The translations under genes and the position numbers were made by a program. The notes under the pieces are model-generated. The model saw nothing but the letters and a program-made list of their open reading frames with translations. It searched no databases and was not told the origin of the DNA. Below are positions 19,279 to 29,600 of a DNA stretch of 64,000 bases, one piece after another (position 1 is the stretch's first letter; every line of letters begins with the position of its first letter). This stretch comes from Ilyomonas sp963847085 (GTDB lineage Bacteria; Bacteroidota; Bacteroidia; Chitinophagales; Chitinophagaceae). The stretch is taken from NCBI GenBank assembly GCA_963847085.1, contig CAWJYO010000008.1, positions 278,335-342,334 of the forward strand, read 5' to 3'.

Positions 19279-19294
19279 CGCCTTATTTGTTTTT

Positions 19295-21148
19295 ATGGCA
19301 AAAATTGGAATTAACATAGCTACCGGCAGCTTGCAAAAAGAGGAAATGATTGTGGGCATTGACTTGGGAACCACCAATAGTTTGGTTGCCATTATTCATC
19401 CGGATACCGGAAAACCTGTAGCTTTAAAAGAACACGACAGCAGTAGTTTGGTACCCAGTGTTGTTCATTTTAATAACGGAAATGTTGTAGTTGGAAATGA
19501 AGCCAAACAATATTTAGAAACCGATCCTGCGAACACGATTTTCAGTGCAAAAAGATTGATGGGAAAAAGTTATAACGACCTGAAAGAGCACGCTAATTTT
19601 TACAGTTATAAAATTATTGATGATAAGGAAGAAAGCCTTGTAAAAGTGCAGGTTGGCAACACGTTTTATTCGCCGGTTGAGTTGTCGTCTTTTATTTTAA
19701 AAGAATTGAAAGAACGTGCTGAGCATATTTTGAAAACACCGGTAAGCCGCGCTGTGATTACAGTTCCCGCTTATTTTAATGATGCACAACGGCAAGCCAC
19801 GCGCGATGCCGGAAAGCTTGCCGGGCTTGATGTGCTGCGCATTGTGAACGAGCCAACTGCAGCCAGTTTAGCGTATGGTTTAGGCTTACATAAGGATGAA
19901 GAAAAAACAATTGCCGTGTACGATTTAGGTGGTGGTACGTTTGATATTTCAATACTTAAAATCAATAATGGCATTTTTGAAGTGCTAAGCACCAACGGCG
20001 ATACGTATTTGGGCGGCGATGATTTTGATAGATTGATTGTGCAGTATTGGTTGGGACAAAACGTGTTTGCAAAAGAAGATTTTGAAAGAAACAATGCATT
20101 GCTTCAAACCTTACGATTAGCGGCTGAAGAAGCTAAAAAAGGCTTGAGCATGGATGACGGTTTCATCACCAGTGTTGATGGTGTTACGTTGGATATTTCG
20201 CGCAAAAAGTTTGAAGAATTGATTCAGCCCCTAATTGATAAAACCATTGATAGCTGTCGTGCTGCTTTAAAAGATGCTAACCTGCAAACAACCGATATTA
20301 ATGTGATTGTAATGGTAGGTGGCAGCACACGCGTTCCGGCTGTAAAAAATGCTGTTAGCAACTTTTTTGGGAAGCCTGTTAATGTTGAAGTAAACCCTGA
20401 TGAAGTAGTAGCGTTAGGTGCTGCGGTGCAAGCTGATATTTTAGCAGGTAACAATAAAGAATTATTGCTTCTTGATATTACGCCTTTGAGTTTGGGTATA
20501 GAAACAATGGGCGGTTTGATGGATGTGTTGATTCCGCGAAACAGCAAGATACCATCGAAAGCCGGACGGCAATATACTACGCAAAAAGATGGGCAGGGCA
20601 GCATGAGGATTTCAGTGTTTCAGGGCGAAAGAGATTTAGTAAAAGACAACCGTAAACTGGCTGAATTTAACCTAACCGGCATACCTGGAATGCCAGCCGG
20701 TTTGCCCAAAGTAGAAGTGAGTTTTTTAATTAATGCTGATGGCATTTTATCGGTAAAAGCAAAAGAGTTGCGCAGCGGTGTTGAACAACAAATTGAAGTG
20801 AAACCGCAATATGGCTTAACCGATAGCGAAGTGGAAAAAATGTTGCTCGACAGTATCACTCATGCAAAGGCCGACATGCTGGAACGCGCGCTGATAGAGG
20901 CTCGCAGCGAAGGCGAACAGTTGTTGCAAACTACAGAAGCATTCATTACCAAGAACGCATCGTTGCTAACGCCAGATGAAATGACGGCAACCGCATTGGC
21001 CATGCAAGCCTTACAAATGGCACTAACGATGACCGATAAAAATCTCATTCATACCAAAACCGAAGAGTTAAATGAAGTAACCAAACCATTTGCCGAACGT
21101 GCGATGGACAAAGCCGTAAGCGAAGCGTTGAAAGGGAAAAAAATATAG
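19295..21148 (+). CDS. hscA: Hsp70-family chaperone, probably HscA (Fe-S assembly)
   Basis: 617 residues. The ATPase domain begins VGIDLGTTNSLVA, with the second phosphate motif DLGGGTFDISIL and adenosine motif VMVGGSTRVPAV. A substrate-binding domain follows (DITPLSLGIETMGG) and a helical lid. The N-terminus INIATGSLQKEEM is the extension typical of HscA in this phylum, and the C-terminus lacks the acidic EEVD-like tail of DnaK, so HscA is preferred over DnaK. HscA helps hand over Fe-S clusters from IscU. No isc genes are adjacent. The frame is intact. Confidence 0.75.
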   Translation: MAKIGINIATGSLQKEEMIVGIDLGTTNSLVAIIHPDTGKPVALKEHDSSSLVPSVVHFNNGNVVVGNEAKQYLETDPANTIFSAKRLMGKSYNDLKEHANFYSYKIIDDKEESLVKVQVGNTFYSPVELSSFILKELKERAEHILKTPVSRAVITVPAYFNDAQRQATRDAGKLAGLDVLRIVNEPTAASLAYGLGLHKDEEKTIAVYDLGGGTFDISILKINNGIFEVLSTNGDTYLGGDDFDRLIVQYWLGQNVFAKEDFERNNALLQTLRLAAEEAKKGLSMDDGFITSVDGVTLDISRKKFEELIQPLIDKTIDSCRAALKDANLQTTDINVIVMVGGSTRVPAVKNAVSNFFGKPVNVEVNPDEVVALGAAVQADILAGNNKELLLLDITPLSLGIETMGGLMDVLIPRNSKIPSKAGRQYTTQKDGQGSMRISVFQGERDLVKDNRKLAEFNLTGIPGMPAGLPKVEVSFLINADGILSVKAKELRSGVEQQIEVKPQYGLTDSEVEKMLLDSITHAKADMLERALIEARSEGEQLLQTTEAFITKNASLLTPDEMTATALAMQALQMALTMTDKNLIHTKTEELNEVTKPFAERAMDKAVSEALKGKKI

Positions 21149-21236
21149 GCAAAAACAAACGTCTGATTTGTTAATCATCAACCATTCTTATCATTCATTT
21201 AAGTCTTACAAACTTTTCTTTCAGCATAGCAATTAG

Positions 21237-21244
21237 TACCTTTG
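21237..21244 (+). promoter_or_regulatory. -7 box of prfC
   Basis: TACCTTTG followed by CACGCC, 23 bases before the start codon at 21260; very close to the hscA and pdxA boxes. Confidence 0.5.
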
Positions 21245-21259
21245 CACGCCTGAAAAATT

Positions 21260-22846
21260 ATGAAGTACGAAAAAGAAATAGCCCGGCGTAAAACATTTGC
21301 CATCATCTCTCACCCCGATGCCGGTAAAACCACATTAACCGAAAAGTTGTTGCTGTTTGGCGGCGCCATCCAGGTTGCCGGTGCGGTAAAAAGCAATAAA
21401 ATAAAAAAGCACGCCACCAGCGATTTTATGGAGATAGAACGCCAGCGCGGTATTTCCGTTGCCACCAGCGTAATGACGTTTCAATATAAAGATTTTCTCA
21501 TTAATTTATTGGATACACCCGGCCACAAAGACTTTGCGGAAGATACATATCGGACACTAACAGCAGTGGATAGCGTTGTGTTGGTAATTGATAGCGTAAA
21601 CGGTGTGGAAGAGCAAACGCGCCGCCTGATGGAAGTGTGCCGGATGCGCGATACACCTGTGATTGTTTTTGTTAATAAAATGGACCGTGATGGCAAGAAT
21701 CGTTTTGATTTACTGGAAGAAATTGAAAAGGAACTGAACATCAGCCTGCATCCGATGACATGGCCTATTAACAGCGGTAAAGATTTTAAAGGCGTTTACA
21801 ATTTAGATAACCAAAGTCTTCGTCTTTTTACTGCCAATACCAAAGCTGATGAGGAAGATGTGATTTCGATTGATGACATCAACAATGCGATTCTTGATGA
21901 AAAAATCGGCGAACGCGATGCAGCAACATTGCGTGAAGATGTTGAACTGATTGATGGCGTCTATGGCAAGCTGAATATTGAGGATTACTTAAACGCAGAA
22001 GTTGCTCCTGTATTTTTTGGCAGTGCCGTAAACAATTTTGGTGTAAAAGAAATGCTGGATACTTTCATCAACATTGCACCTGTGCCACGCGACCGCGAAA
22101 CGAATGAACGTGAAGTAGGAGTGGATGAAGAAAAGTTCAGCGGCTTTGTGTTTAAAATTCATGCGAACCTCGATCCTAAGCACCGCGACAGGATTGCGTT
22201 TCTGCGCGTTTGCAGCGGCAGGTTCGAACGCAATCATTATTATCATCATGTGCGGTTGGAAAAGGATGTTCGCTTTAGCAATCCGTATAGTTTTATGGCG
22301 CGCAGCAAAGATGTAATTGAAGATGCTTATCCCGGCGATGTGGTGGGATTGTTTGATACCGGCAATTTTAAAATCGGTGATACTTTAACCGAAGGTGAAG
22401 ACTTTTATTTTACAGGTATTCCTTCGTTTTCACCTGAAATTTTTAAAGAGCTGGTGAACAAAGATCCGATGAAAACAAAACAGTTGGAAAAAGGCATTTC
22501 GCAACTAACGGATGAAGGCGTAGCGCAGTTGTTTACACAGTTTGGCGGCAATAAAAAAATCATTGGTTGCGTTGGCGATTTGCAGTTTGAAGTAATCCAA
22601 TATCGTTTACTGCACGAATATGGTGCGGCTTGCGAATTTAGAACGTTGCCATTTTATAAAGCTTGCTGGTTAACGAGCAACGATCCCAAAAAGCTGGAAG
22701 ATTTCCTTCGTTTCAAACAACAAAATTCCGCGGCAGATAAAGATGGCAATCCTGTTTATTTAGCGCAAAGCGAATGGTTTTTAAACACCGAAATTCAGAA
22801 CAATCCCGACATACAATTTCATTTTACAAGCGAGATAAACAAGTAG
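21260..22846 (+). CDS. prfC: Peptide chain release factor 3
   Basis: 528 residues, full length. The translational GTPase domain starts with SHPDAGKTTLTEK (G1, residues 17-29), then DTPGHKDF (G3) and NKMDR (G4). RF3-specific stretches include RRLMEVCRMRDTPVIVF and the C-terminal EFRTLPFYKACWL. RF3 removes RF1/RF2 from the ribosome after peptide release. It stands as a single gene with its own -7 box. It is not EF-G: it is shorter and lacks domain IV. Confidence 0.95.
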   Translation: MKYEKEIARRKTFAIISHPDAGKTTLTEKLLLFGGAIQVAGAVKSNKIKKHATSDFMEIERQRGISVATSVMTFQYKDFLINLLDTPGHKDFAEDTYRTLTAVDSVVLVIDSVNGVEEQTRRLMEVCRMRDTPVIVFVNKMDRDGKNRFDLLEEIEKELNISLHPMTWPINSGKDFKGVYNLDNQSLRLFTANTKADEEDVISIDDINNAILDEKIGERDAATLREDVELIDGVYGKLNIEDYLNAEVAPVFFGSAVNNFGVKEMLDTFINIAPVPRDRETNEREVGVDEEKFSGFVFKIHANLDPKHRDRIAFLRVCSGRFERNHYYHHVRLEKDVRFSNPYSFMARSKDVIEDAYPGDVVGLFDTGNFKIGDTLTEGEDFYFTGIPSFSPEIFKELVNKDPMKTKQLEKGISQLTDEGVAQLFTQFGGNKKIIGCVGDLQFEVIQYRLLHEYGAACEFRTLPFYKACWLTSNDPKKLEDFLRFKQQNSAADKDGNPVYLAQSEWFLNTEIQNNPDIQFHFTSEINK

Positions 22847-22987
22847 GTTGATTTTGGATTTGTGATTTATGAATTGTGATTGTTGAAAGGCGCAGCAGTA
22901 AATAATTTTATTGAATGTTGATGTCTGTCTTTTCAATTGAAAATGATACAAGCGGCTTCGTTTATATTTGTAAGAAATGATGTTGTT

Positions 22988-23572
22988 ATGATTACAGATA
23001 TTTCGCAGCTTGATCCCAATAAAACATACTCTTACGCTGATTATTTGACCTGGCAGTTTGAAGATATGGTAGAACTGATAAAAGGAAAATTATTTATCAA
23101 TTCTCCTGCGCCTGCTCACCGGCATCAACTCATTGCGAGTAATTTGCACAGAGATATTTCAAATCATTTTCGCAAACATTCATGTCGTTCGTATTTTGCC
23201 CCATTTGATGTACGGTTAGTAAAGGAACGGAAAGAAGATAAAGACGTGTTTACGGTAGTACAGCCTGACATTTGTGTGATATGCGATATGAGTAAAATGG
23301 ATGATCGCGGTTATGCCGGGTCTCCTGATTTAATTATTGAAATCATTTCGCCATCTACGGCAAAAAAAGACATTGATTATAAATACAGGTTGTATGAGGA
23401 AAACGGTGTGAAAGAGTATTGGATTGTTTTTCCTGATAGCAACGCCATTAATCAATATTTTTTGTCAGAAGGTAAATATCAACAGAAAGGCTTGTTTGTA
23501 AACGGTCAGCGATTCAACAGCGTTGCCTTCCCCAGTTTAGAAATTGACTTAAACGACATCTTTTATTCGTAA
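22988..23572 (+). CDS. Uma2-family (DUF820) putative endonuclease
   Basis: About 194 residues from the ATG at 22988 (MITDISQLDPNKTYSYADY); a frame upstream to 22937 exists but has no coding character. The fold is PD-(D/E)xK-like: the acidic residue in VQPDICVICD, LIIEIISPST with the Glu, and KYRLYEENGVKEYWIV are the hallmarks of Uma2/DUF820. These genes are widespread and the role is unknown. The 3' end overlaps the convergent purB gene by 10 bases. Confidence 0.8.
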   Translation: MITDISQLDPNKTYSYADYLTWQFEDMVELIKGKLFINSPAPAHRHQLIASNLHRDISNHFRKHSCRSYFAPFDVRLVKERKEDKDVFTVVQPDICVICDMSKMDDRGYAGSPDLIIEIISPSTAKKDIDYKYRLYEENGVKEYWIVFPDSNAINQYFLSEGKYQQKGLFVNGQRFNSVAFPSLEIDLNDIFYS

Positions 23573-24914
23573 GCTGGTTGAACACCTGTATAACTTTGCG
23601 GTGTAATGTTTTTCAATTCATTTTTTACATCATCACTTACATCTAATCCTTCAATAAACTGGTGAATCGCTTCTTTGTTTATGGCATTATTTCCACGTGT
23701 TAATTCTTTCAACGCTTCATAAGGGTTGGGATAATTTTCTCTTCGCAAAATGGTTTGAATGGCTTCTGCCACTACCGCCCAATTAGTTTTCTAAATCGTC
23801 GTTCAGTTTGGCTTCATTCAACACCAGTTTCGATGCCCCTTTTTGTAACGATTTTATGGCAATGGCAATATGCGCAGCGGGCACACCAATGTTGCGTAAA
23901 ACGGTTGAATCTGTTAAGTCTCTTTGTAAGCGGCTGATGGGCAATTTAGCGGAAAGATGCTCCAGTATTGCATTTGCCAGACCTAAGTTTCCTTCTGCAT
24001 TTTCAAAATCAATCGGGTTCACTTTGTGTGGCATTGCTGAAGAGCCAACTTCACCCCGCTTTGTTTGTTGTTTAAAATAATCAAGGCTGATGTATGTCCA
24101 CAGATCTCTGCATAAATCAATCAAAATTGTGTTGATTCTTTTCATGGCATCGAAATGTGCAGCCAATGAATCGTAGTGTTCAATTTGCGTTGTAAACTGT
24201 TTGCGTTGCAGGCCTAAAATATCATTCACAAAATGGTTAGCAAATGCTATCCAATCGAAGGCCGGAAATGCAATTTTGTGTGCATTAAAATTGCCCGTTG
24301 CGCCACCAAATTTTGCGGCAAATGGAATGTTTTGAAATGATAATATTTGGTTTTGGATACGTTCAACAAACACCATCATTTCTTTACCTAAAATGGTTGG
24401 CGATGCAGGCTGGCCGTGGGTTCTGGCAAGCATGGGCACGCCTTTTCCACTGTGCTGCAAGTTCTTCGATTTGTTTTTGCACCAATTGTAGGGAAGGCAG
24501 ATATTCTTTTTCAATATAATCTTTCCAAAGCAACGGAATGGCAGTGTTGTTAATGTCTTGTGAGGTTAATCCAAAATGTACCCATTCTTTTACATCGCTT
24601 CTTCCCGAACTGGTTATTTTTTCTTTTACAAAATATTCAACTGCTTTTACATCGTGGTTGGTAATGAGTTCAGTTTTCTTTATTTCCTCTGCATCAGCAA
24701 TACTAAAATTAGCTACCACATCGCGTAGCTGTTGAGCTTCGTTTTTTGTGAATGAAAAGAATTTGTTTTCGGCCAAAAAAATGAAATATTCAACTTCAAT
24801 ATGCACGCGGTATTTTATCAAAGCCCATTCGGAAAACCATTGCGATAAATGTTTGGTTTGATGGTGATAACGTCCGTCAATAGGAGAGATGGCAGTAAGA
24901 GGTTGTAAATTCAT
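23563..24914 (-). CDS. purB: Adenylosuccinate lyase (two frameshifts)
   Basis: About 449 residues after removal of two extra bases. It catalyses two beta-eliminations in purine synthesis, releasing fumarate. The start MNLQPLTAISPIDGRYHHQT and the signature SSAMPHKVNPIDFENAEGN are diagnostic. Break 1 is in a run of four T at 24443-24446: reading through with one fewer gives QWKGVPMLARTHGQP. Break 2 is at 23785: dropping one base gives DLENNWAVVAEAIQ. With both corrected the length is a multiple of three and normal for the family. PurB is needed for de novo purine synthesis, so sequence error is more likely than loss. Confidence 0.9.
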
Positions 24915-24955
24915 TTCAACAATAAATAAGATGATGGAACGAAAAGCCGATTGCT

Positions 24956-24976
24956 GTTTCTTTGCACGCAAAAATA
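24956..24976. promoter_or_regulatory. Overlapping divergent promoters of purB and mqnA
   Basis: The minus strand has TATTTTTG (24976-24969) for purB. The plus strand has TTTCTTTGCACG (from 24956), one base off TAnnTTTG, for mqnA. The two boxes share TTTGCACGCAAA, a near palindrome. Firing from one side should hinder the other. Confidence 0.45.
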
Positions 24977-24982
24977 ACAGGA

Positions 24983-25729
24983 TTGAAGAAGATAAAAGTA
25001 GGCGCAGTAAGTTATTTAAACACGAAGCCGTTGTTATACGGCATTGAAAGAAGTGAAACGCTGATGAACAGGATAGAATTGATTACTGATTATCCTTCTT
25101 CTATTGCCAAAATGTTGCTGGAAGATAAGATAGATATAGGATTGGTTCCTGTGGCTGTAATACCCAAAATGCAGCAGCATTTTATTGTTGGTGATTATTG
25201 CATTGGTGCAGAAGGCGATGTGGCAAGCGTTTGTTTGTTTAGTGATGTGCCGTTGGAAGAAATTGACACCATTTTGCTGGATTATCAAAGTCGTACATCC
25301 GTAAATCTTTGTAAGGTTTTATTGAAGAATTACTGGAAAATAAATCCGCAGTTACAGGATGCAAAAGAAGATTTTCGCAATCATATTAAAGGCACAACTG
25401 CAGGTGTGGTGATTGGCGACAGAGCGTTGCAACAACGACATCAATCGAAGTATATTTATGATTTGGCCGGAGCGTGGAAAACCTTTACGGGCTTGCCTTT
25501 TGTGTTTGCTGCCTGGATTGCCAACAAAGAATTGCCAGCTGATTTTTCTACTGAATTTAATGAAGCAAATGGCATTGGCCTGCAGCAGTTGGAGAATGTG
25601 ATAAAAGAAAACCCGTTTACTGCTTATTCGTTGAGAACGTATTATACAGAGAATATCAGTTATGAGCTAACGGTTGAAAAAAGAAAAGGCTTGCAATTGT
25701 TTTTGGAGCTGTTGAAAGATGTATATTAA
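24983..25729 (+). CDS. mqnA: Menaquinone biosynthesis protein MqnA (chorismate dehydratase)
   Basis: About 248 residues from the TTG at 24983 (MKKIKVGAVSYLNTKPL). MqnA makes 3-enolpyruvyl-benzoate from chorismate, the first step of the futalosine route. Family marks are KVGAVSYLNTKPL, DIGLVPVAVIP and GLPFVFAAWIANK. The frame is open further upstream to a TTG at 24962, but that lies inside the promoter region, so the later start is preferred. It is divergent from purB. It implies menaquinone-based respiration. Confidence 0.88.
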   Translation: MKKIKVGAVSYLNTKPLLYGIERSETLMNRIELITDYPSSIAKMLLEDKIDIGLVPVAVIPKMQQHFIVGDYCIGAEGDVASVCLFSDVPLEEIDTILLDYQSRTSVNLCKVLLKNYWKINPQLQDAKEDFRNHIKGTTAGVVIGDRALQQRHQSKYIYDLAGAWKTFTGLPFVFAAWIANKELPADFSTEFNEANGIGLQQLENVIKENPFTAYSLRTYYTENISYELTVEKRKGLQLFLELLKDVY

Positions 25730-25740
25730 CATACAAATAA

Positions 25741-25765
25741 ACCGTTTTCGAGATCTAAAAACGGT
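25741..25765. terminator. Terminator-like hairpin after mqnA
   Basis: ACCGTTTT (25741-25748) and AAAACGGT (25758-25765) form an 8-bp stem 12 bases after the mqnA stop. A second imperfect palindrome follows at 25791-25815. The T run is poor. Confidence 0.4.
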
Positions 25766-25877
25766 ACCTTCTTCAATCGGAGAATCTCATTTTATAGTGA
25801 GTTTCACTCTATAAATAAAATGTTTCTAATTCTTTGCTTTTAATTCAATAATTTATAAATTCGCTAAAAAAACGCTT

Positions 25878-26336
25878 ATGAAACTTGCATTTACTTTACT
25901 ATCCCTTTGTTTTCTGATTGCTTTTACTAACCAATCTTGCCAGAAAGAGCACACTCCACCCAGGACCGATACTGTTTATGTCAAAAATCCTAAAACGATA
26001 TTAGGTTTATGGATCGGTACTTATAGTGTTACCCAAGGCCCTGTAACGGGTAATCAAAATGTGTATTACAGTTATGAATTGCATAAAGATAGCACTATAC
26101 AAATGGTAGGTACAGGAGGGCTAGGTCAAACGAATTATGCTTTAGGTACATGGAGTTTAAGTGGTGTCAATTTTTCTGCTCATATACTAACCACAAATTT
26201 AAGCGATGCTGGTACTGAAGAAACTGTTACGGGAACTTACGATAGTACAAATTATAAGTTATCTGGAATTATTACTCAGGATGGCGTCAAGAACAGTATT
26301 TATGAAGCAAGCTTTTCATTGGATAAGGTACAATAA
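25878..26336 (+). CDS. Hypothetical lipoprotein
   Basis: 152 residues with a lipoprotein signal peptide and lipobox TNQSC at residues ~17-21. The rest is rich in Gly, Thr and Tyr with likely beta-strands (ILGLWIGTYSV, VYYSYELHKDSTIQM), like small lipocalin-type barrel lipoproteins common in this phylum. Not recognised beyond that. It stands alone, with a MITE-like element 40 bases downstream. Confidence 0.6.
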   Translation: MKLAFTLLSLCFLIAFTNQSCQKEHTPPRTDTVYVKNPKTILGLWIGTYSVTQGPVTGNQNVYYSYELHKDSTIQMVGTGGLGQTNYALGTWSLSGVNFSAHILTTNLSDAGTEETVTGTYDSTNYKLSGIITQDGVKNSIYEASFSLDKVQ

Positions 26337-26376
26337 CGTATGAGATGAAAGAATTGTTGGAATGTTTATGAGTTAA

Positions 26377-26479
26377 TGAATTTCAGGTAGATTATCACTT
26401 TAGTTGTCCCGCAGATAGCGCAAATGAGCGAAATCTGCGGGACAATGTGTTTTCAAACTAAGATGCTACTGAATTTTCA
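26377..26479. mobile_element. MITE-like palindromic element with 9-bp target duplication (copy 1)
   Basis: The element spans 26386-26469 (84 bp). It starts GGTAGATTATCACTTT and ends TTTTCAAACTAAGATGCTAC; the inner arms TGTCCCGCAGAT and ATCTGCGGGACA are perfect reverse complements. It is flanked by TGAATTTCA (26377-26385) and TGAATTTTCA (26470-26479), a direct repeat apart from one extra T. There is no coding capacity. It shares ends and inner arms with the element at 43059-43177. Movement by a transposase encoded elsewhere is inferred. Confidence 0.65.
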
Positions 26480-26680
26480 GCTTTAAAACTCATTTTCCGC
26501 TTATTATTATGAAACTACCATAAAAGGCGCTTCCTCTACAAACCGAGCGATGAAAATACAGGAAAGCTTTTGTTTGTTTTCAGAGCCGTTGAAAACGGTA
26601 TAATTAAAATTATGCCTTCCAAAATTAATTTTTAGAGTCCAATTTGGAGATTATTTTATAGCCCTGAACTAATTGCATTT

Positions 26681-29600
26681 ATGAGATTTTGTAGAGTGGT
26701 GTTTTACATCATGTTTTTAAGCATTCCAATATTTTTAAAAGCGCAATCCCGAAAAGAAAAATCATTCAATTCAAAGCGAAAAAGCAATAGTATTTTATCT
26801 TGTACAAATAATTGGCTAGAAGTAAAAGATGATCAATCCGCATTTCAGATTGGAGATTTAGATGTTACTGGGCATGAAATAACTGTTGAAGCTCTATTTA
26901 ATAGAACTTCAATTAGTCCTCGTTTAGATTCTGTCACTAATGGAAAAGGGGAGATAGTTTCCAAGCATACTGATCCAACCAACGCCAACTATATACTTAG
27001 GGCAGATAGAGCACAGGTTACAACGACAAATGGACATTTTGTAGCCTCAGCAAGTTGTGCACTACCCTTATATAAAACCTATCATGTAGCTCTTGTTTAT
27101 AATGGTGTAGAATTAAAGTTTTATCGTAATGGATTTTTATTATCATCTGTTCCATGTACTGGAGATTTAATTACAAATGATTTAGTGGCTTTAGTTGGAA
27201 ATTTTGCATACAATCCCGGCGAATATAAGGATGCTTTAAAGGGATATATCAATGAAGTTAGAATCTGGAATGTTGCTCGATCACAAGATCACATCAGAAC
27301 TTACATGAATTCTACACTTCCTAATCCTACTACACAGAATGGCTTGTTGGCTTATTATACATTTGATGATTTAAAAAACAAGCAAGGGAATAGCCAATGG
27401 GATGGGCATTTACTTAACAATGCACAGATCAATCAAATGAATCCAACCTGTTCATCTTTTGTAGCAGATTCATGTAATGTAATAGTTACTCCCATTCTAT
27501 CAACTAATGTAATAGCAGGTTTTACTGCACCGGATACAGTTTGTGTAAACACTCCTATTAATTTATCCAATACCTCTCTTGGTGCCACAAGCAATTACTG
27601 GAGTTTCTGTTCTACCGATCTAAACACAGCCACTCCGGAAGCTGTCAATGTAGGAAATTTGAATGGAGGTATTTCGTTCCCCGTGTTTATGGATTTGGTT
27701 CACGATGGCAATAATTACTATGGATTTCTTGTTGATCATTATCCCGGAAGCCTTATCAGACTTGATTTTGGAAACAGTTATTTAAATATTCCAACCGTAA
27801 CCAATCTCGGCAATTTTAACGGGATTATTCCTCCCAAATATGGTGCAGAAGGCATTCAAATAGTTAAGAACAACGGGAAATGGTATGCCATCATAGTTGG
27901 TGGAAGTGTTATGAATAATGAAGTTCCAAGAATCATAAAAATAGATTTTGGAACAAACATTACAAACACATCTCCTGTTGCAACAAATTGGGGAAATATT
28001 GGAAACCTTTCCTTTCCAACTGATTTGTATGTTTTTTATGAAAGTGGAAACTGGTATGGCTACACAGCCAATTCAGAAAGCAGTACTATTACAAGGTTTA
28101 ATTTTGGTAGTGATTTCGATCAGACACCTACCGGAGAGAATTTAGGCGGTTTTAACGGTGTATTCAACTATCCCACTGGTCTATATCCAATCAACGATGA
28201 CGGAAATTGGCATCTTTTTGTAACCAACGCTTATGGAAATAATTTAGTAAGATTAGACTTTGGAACTTCTTTATTAAATACTGCAAATGCAACAGATTTA
28301 GGAAATTTGGGAAGTGTTTTGAATTCGCCACGCGACATATCAATCATGAAGTCTTGCAACAGCTTAATTGGATATTTGGTAAATGGGAGTCCTAGTGTGC
28401 AGGAACTTATAAAACTCGACTTTCACAACAATGTTTCAGGTACACCAACAGCAACTTCATTAGGCAACAACGGTAGCTATAGCTTTCCACATTCTATCTC
28501 AAAGTTATTTAGGGTTGGTAATGATTTATATTCTTTCGTTGCCAATGTTTACAACAATACAATCACAAGGCTTAAGTTTTCTGGTTGCAATAGTTCCAAT
28601 ATAGCAAATTTTGAAGGCGTTACACCGCCACAAATTTCTTATAATACACCAGGAATTTATAACATTCTACTATCGGTAGATGAAGGTTTGCCAACGCAGA
28701 CTACGTATTGCAAGCAAATTGTGGTGTTAGCTAAGCCACAACATCTTCCAAATAAAGATACTTCTTTTTGCGAAAGTCAATCTTTGAAATTGGCACGCTC
28801 GTATTCAAACGTAACTTACTTATGGAATACGGGTTCTACAGATAGTTCTATTGTTATTACTACGCCGGGAAAATATTGGGTTCAGTTTAATAAAGGATTC
28901 GATTGTACATCTGCAGACACTTTTAATGTAATAGGAAGTAGCCATATCGTTCTAAACTTAGGTGCCGATACGGGTTTATGTGCTAAGCAATCATTACTTT
29001 TAAATGCAACAAATGCAGGTAGTACTTATTTGTGGCAAGATGGTTCAACACAAAGTACTTACAACGTTACAAAAGGTGGCAATTATTCTGTAAAAGTTAC
29101 AAGTGTATCCGGCTGTTCTGTATCTGATTCTATTCATATTGCTGATTATGCTTCCCCTCTGGTAACTAGTATATCCGATAAAACAATTTGTGCTGGTGAT
29201 TCAATACAATTAATAGTTTCCGCAACTGGTAATGACAATGTTTTTTTATGGCGATATGCTACTACACTATCAGATACTACAGTTAATAATCCCATTGCCT
29301 TTCCAAAAGATACAACCCAATATTTTGTGAATATTAGAAATGCCAATAAATGTGTTACTAAGGATAGTATTACCGTTGCAGTTGTAGCCAAACCTATAAT
29401 AAAAACAATAGGGGATACATCTATATGCAACCATTCATCTGTCGTTTTGCAATCAACCATCCAACATGCCGATAATATACAATGGCAACCCAGTATTAGC
29501 TTAACAAGTACGATTATAGAAAGCCCTTCTGCCAGTCCAAATCATCCAATAACTTATATAGTTACTGCTTTAAATAAAGGCTGCCAAACAAAAGATACGG

